Assembly (NCBI GenBank): GCA_025267735.1
Contig: CM046294.1
Span: 4,808,001-4,872,000, forward strand
From: Mactra quadrangularis
Taxonomy: Eukaryota > Mollusca > Bivalvia > Venerida > Mactridae
Reading direction: 5' to 3'
DNA length: 64,000 nt
The notes beneath the pieces were generated by a model. That model saw nothing but the letters and a program-made list of their open reading frames with translations, was not told the DNA's origin and searched no databases. Made by a program: the position numbers and the translations under genes. This document shows, in pieces, positions 60,224 through 64,000 of the stretch; position 1 is the stretch's first letter, and the number at the start of each line of letters is the position of its first letter.

Positions 60224-61379
60224 CTAGGCGTCAATGAACCTAATTTATTAAAAAATGAAAACACTTACAAATATGAAAATTTTACATGATTTTAGATATC
60301 ATATTAGAAAACAGGATTTTTCTTTGCAAGTACGGAATCTAAGCATAAACGGATCAACTCCACAAAACAAGACGACCACTTCGAAAATGAAAGTCGCGGA
60401 ACTAAGTTGCGGGTATGTCCTCCCTCTGCATCGAGCACAGCTTGACATCTACGTCTCATAATCCGTATTAGATTCTGGATTCTGTACTGAGGTATTGCAT
60501 CCCACTCCTCATCCAGTGCTTGTATAAGTTGCTGCAGATTATTGACGTCACGTCTGTCGTCATAAACCCTTGGTCAAGTTGGTCCCAAAGATGCTCTATT
60601 GGGTTATGGTCAGGACTGAATGCAGGCCAAGGCGATGTGTGGACATTATTATCCTGCAGGAAATCTTGTGTAACGCGAGTCGAGTGGGGCCGTGCATTGT
60701 CTTGCTGGAGAAGGTTGACGTCAGCGTAAGTCTGAATTAAGGAAAGAACTCCTGGCCTCAGCACATTATCAATATTACGATGTGCAGTAAGTGTTCTACG
60801 CAATACAATAAGTAGGGTATTGTGCCTTCAAGAAATGCCTTTCCACACCATGACACTATCACCATCGCAGCTCGCAGCAGGATAATTTGACGATCGGTAC
60901 GTCCTGCGTCACCTTAAACGACCTGGGCGTGACATACCTTTCTCTGAGCCTGCCTAATCAAGTCTCCTTACCAGATTCATGATTTTCTGATGCGAGCAGC
61001 CCATGCGACAAGCAATCTCACGAAATGAAAGCCCGACGTCAGCAATGCCGAGAGATTGGTGACGTCGAGAGTCTCCTAAACATGGCATTTGAATATCAAT
61101 AGTTGCAAATACGAGGGTTTTTTTCTTAGCCTGTCGACTACCACTCGTAAGAGACAAATGATTTACACAAAGTACTGGATACATGTCATCCTTACAAAAA
61201 ATCTTGTTTTGCATGTGCAGTCCGAGACTCGAACATCTTAAATCGATTTTAGATTCTTTTTGGCAGCAATGACTACATGTGTATGACAAAAATGTGTATG
61301 TGTTAAGTTTTCACTGCTATTTGATTCTATCATCATAAAGCGAGGGTTGGTAGGGTGGTAAGTTTTCATTGACGCCGAG
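60224..61379 (-). mobile_element. Tc1-like transposon, inactive, TA flanks
   Basis: Inverted ends CTAGGCGTCAATGAA and TTCATTGACGCCGAG, flanked by TA at 60222-60223 and 61380-61381. The empty site survives at about 62123-62131 in duplication D2 copy 2 (CTATATATAATTCT). Coding is on the minus strand and broken. Confidence 0.9.
60416..61050 (-). pseudogene. Tc1-like transposase, frameshifted
   Basis: Tc1 transposases cut and paste DNA at TA sites with a DDE catalytic triad. The N-terminal helix-turn-helix part (GLSFREIACRMGCSHQKIMN) is in one frame ending at 60954. The C-terminal catalytic part is in another at 60468-60803: LLQQDNARPHSTRVTQDFL, then PWPAFSPDHNPIEHLWDQL. There are 34 residues between the D of QQDNARPH and the E of NPIEH, that is DD34E spacing. 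A further stretch past the stop (RIMRRRCQAVLDAEGGHTR) is the normal C-terminus. Frame changes and a missing or scrambled middle (about 60804-60953) make it inactive. Confidence 0.8.
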
Positions 61380-61989
61380 TATATATAATTCTAAATTCTC
61401 TTTTCTGACTTTTCCCAAAATGTAGTTTCCAATGAGTTGCGTCTGAAATAAATGACATAATAAGCCCTGCTTTTAAAGAGCGCTGATGCAATAACATGTA
61501 CGTTACAGAAATCATAAAGTCAACATTCTATGAATAAATGATATATTTCTCTCAACATTTTCGTCTAAATTTTCACAGTGTTTCGTAAACATCATACCAG
61601 ATCATTTAGCACTAATAATAGGCATAGATTATACAATTATCAAACACATGGCATCTATCAAGGGACACATTAATTCTCCGGGACAAAGCAGTCTCATCAA
61701 TTGTAATAAGAAATACATAGAGGTATTTGTTTTACAGTTTTATAACTTTAAGTAATTGTGGTTTTGAAAATATTAGTTGCGTTTTTCATTCTCTAAATAA
61801 AAAGACGATAGACAATAATGGTGTGTATTTTATGTACATATTTCTTTACATTATGCAAGAGTAATTAGATGCCTGTTCCAAAAGAAACTATATAGCAAAG
61901 TAGAAATACAAGTTTTCTTTTACACAATTGTTGTTAACGTAAGGAACAAATCCTTATAATTTAAGTACTATAATACTTAATTCAATCTT

Positions 61990-62540
61990 CATGCTTTATG
62001 ATATGACTTGCAACTCAATACTATTTTGGAAGTTCATTCTATCCAAGTGTTTCTATTGCCACCTCCCACAATGGCTTTAGAAACACCTAGAAGTGTTTAT
62101 TTATTGATGGTTATCCTCTGATCTATATATAATTCTAAAATCCATTTCCATCTTTTCCAAAATGTAGTTTCCAATCTGTTGCGTCTGAAATTAATGACAT
62201 ATGAAACTTTGCTATGAAAGAGCGCTGATGCAATTACATGTACGTTACAAAAATCATCAAGTCAGCATTCTATGAATAAATGATAAATTCATCTTAATAT
62301 TTTATCTCAATTTTCAAATTTTTCATAAACATTATACCGAACAATTTAACACAATTAATTTGCATGAATTGTACAATTATCAAACACATGCCATTTATCT
62401 AGGGACAAATTACTTATCTGTGATATGACAGTCACATCAATTGTATTATAAAATACGACGGAATATTTATAACACGATTTTATAGCTGTAAGTTTGGATT
62501 TTAACATATACTAAATAAAAGACGATTCACTACTGTTATG
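61990..62540. repeat. Segmental duplication D2, copy 2 (without transposon)
   Basis: Counterpart of the D2 copy 1 flanks; it keeps the uninterrupted target CTATATATAATTCTAAAA at about 62123. Non-coding. Confidence 0.8.
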
Positions 62541-64000
62541 CAGTTTAGACGATATAATTTCTATCCATTACTTGCATAGCCTGAAGATTGTGTAATAGAA
62601 TAATTCGAAATTGTAAATAGAAACAATTTTGATGATTTAATTTGCTTCAAATTAGTTTATTTTTAGCGTCGATGCTTTATTTATGTAATTTAATGTGCCA
62701 CATAATTGTAGCTGTAATCAAGTTTCTTTTATCATTTTATATTTTGATCGATACCTTTTGTCAATAGCATTAGGAAATAGCATTTTCTTTGTATATTTAC
62801 TTTCGTATTGAAATATGACAAATGGATTATGTAACTTGTTTGTATACGATTAACTGAGCAGTGGTTTACAAAATGACATGTTTCTATCGTAGTTCTAAAT
62901 GTGAAAAAGCCAACGGTTCAGAAAATATTTTTCACTGCTGGTCTTACATTTCAATGCATTGCAACCATTTCCAAATCGTAAAAGATTGTTGGAATGTTCT
63001 GTTATATAAAGTAATTATAAACATTAGATTTCATTCATAGCTTTTTCATTTAACAATTAGATATTGTAATGTTTTATTCATACCTATGCATCATATATTA
63101 AAAAAAATCTATGACTTTTTGACAATATTTGATTTCATCTGAAAAAGTGCACTGACCAAAGCCAGAGGATGGAATTGCAGAAGCAAATGTATTTGAGATT
63201 GTATTGTTCTGTACAATACATTCATGAATACATTTCGTTATATTCAATATGGCTATATGATGGATGAAATCGTCGTTTTATTGAGGCCATGGTTGTAACA
63301 AATATTTATGCAGATTTGATACTAATAATGTATTAACTATTGTTGTCCATTGATCGAAAACAATTTATGATTTATATCAAAATATCCCACGAGCGATTTG
63401 ACGAGTTCAAAACAAAACGCTGCCATTAATTAATCACAGGATTGAAACTGAATGAATTATTCATTGTTGAACGAAACGAAACTGTCGACATTAATCAACA
63501 GAGATGGCAGAGAGACTAAAGGTCATGCAATTTCATTTAAACTGTATAAAAATCGCGTATTTTCTGCTTAAGGGCACGAATAAATGAATTTAAAATTACT
63601 TTCCGCTTGCTTTGTTTTATTATTTATTCAAAAATATATGCACATTAATTTTTGCATTATATATGCAGTATATATTGATATTTAGCTTTGTTACAAACTT
63701 CACATTTTATCTCGTCATCTGATACACGAACGTTTTGTACTTTTCATTTTAATAGAAATATTTACTTTTAATCAATAACAATAATATTAAGAAGTATAAA
63801 TTGATACTATTTCAAATAAATACTGAAATGTTTAGTGTTATACGAATGCTTTATTCAGTATTTGTCTTTTCTTTCAATACGTTGTAACATGCAGATATAA
63901 TCGTTCCGCTTTATTCATTGATGCGCATTACAATTATATTTTCGAGAAAAATATTAACATTATGGAACGGATTATAGTTATCAACTAAAATCATAATGAA

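Larger units (their letters stand above)
60083..61822. repeat. Segmental duplication D2, copy 1, carrying a Tc1 insertion
   Basis: The segments 60083-60223 and 61380-61822 align with 61990-62540 (AACTCAATACTATTTTGGAA; GGTTATCCTCTGA; AAAATGTAGTTTCCAAT; GAGCGCTGATGCAAT; ATTCTATGAATAAATGAT). The 1156 bp between is a transposon. Confidence 0.8.
40284..64000 (+). other. Agrin intron downstream of the TM exon (to window end)
   Basis: No Kazal, laminin-EGF, SEA or laminin-G exon was recognised on the + strand. The region is repeats and AT-rich sequence. Stretches with nothing recognisable include 40284-40790, 41850-42020, 42190-43050, 51205-51860, 54000-54830, 55590-56160, 57130-60080 and 62540-64000. 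A very short exon could have been missed. Confidence 0.5.

Noticed and set aside
60255..60729. Plus-strand frames of 68 and 69 codons
   Set aside because: Antisense shadows of the Tc1 transposase remnant.

Overview
The window is AT-rich, intron-rich eukaryotic DNA packed with small transposons. Three things point to a marine invertebrate, most likely a lophotrochozoan and probably a bivalve mollusc: an invertebrate-style agrin N-terminus, several tRNA-derived SINE families with bivalve-like core sequences, and repeat ends that read CTCAGGTGAGC...CTCTTGTT or GTTTAACGCCGTGTCAACAC. The species assignment is an inference. There are no prokaryotic features.

The one cellular gene I can support runs on the + strand and is the 5' end of an agrin-type heparan sulfate proteoglycan gene. 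A first exon at 7832-8318 encodes a signal peptide and an NtA (N-terminal agrin, laminin-binding) domain and ends in GTAAGT. About 32 kb downstream, a 127-nt exon at 40151-40277 encodes a short basic head and one hydrophobic helix (type II membrane anchor) and ends in GTATGT. Both exons have an in-frame stop just upstream of a good Kozak ATG, both lack an obvious upstream acceptor, and both end in phase 1, so either could splice to the same downstream exon. This is the layout of the secreted (NtA/LN) and transmembrane (TM/SN) agrin isoforms of vertebrates. No further agrin exon (Kazal, laminin-EGF, SEA, laminin-G) was recognised, so 8319 to 64000 is probably intron apart from the second first exon.

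Layout. 1-1.4 kb: YY1-like tandem repeat and a LINE remnant. 3.5-6.8 kb: a hAT MITE, LINE 3' end, SINEs and a MITE nested in a SINE. 7.6-8.3 kb: agrin promoter region and exon. 9-13 kb: MITEs and a 2.2-kb element with long inverted ends. 13.5-21.4 kb: TTAA-type MITEs, a 53/54-bp minisatellite, a MITE with a 9-bp target duplication, and a Helitron-like element inside a TTAA MITE. 22-39 kb: SINEs, a second Helitron-like copy, foldback elements, a pre-miRNA-like hairpin. 39.7-40.3 kb: alternative TM exon. 40.8-50.1 kb: a tandem repeat split by a MITE, a dead Tc1, a repeat interrupted by a 2.7-kb insertion that holds a multi-stem RNA-like structure, a hairpin tandem repeat and a 712-bp foldback element. 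50.5-51.2 kb: a 10-bp minisatellite. 52-64 kb: two diverged segmental duplications, a hAT element, and a Tc1 element whose empty site survives in the second duplicate.

Most open reading frames longer than 60 codons are chance frames in repeats. Transposon coding remnants are a LINE C-terminus, two broken Tc1-like transposases and two copies of a cysteine-protease-like fragment. All were identified by eye; no alignment, folding or database search was run.
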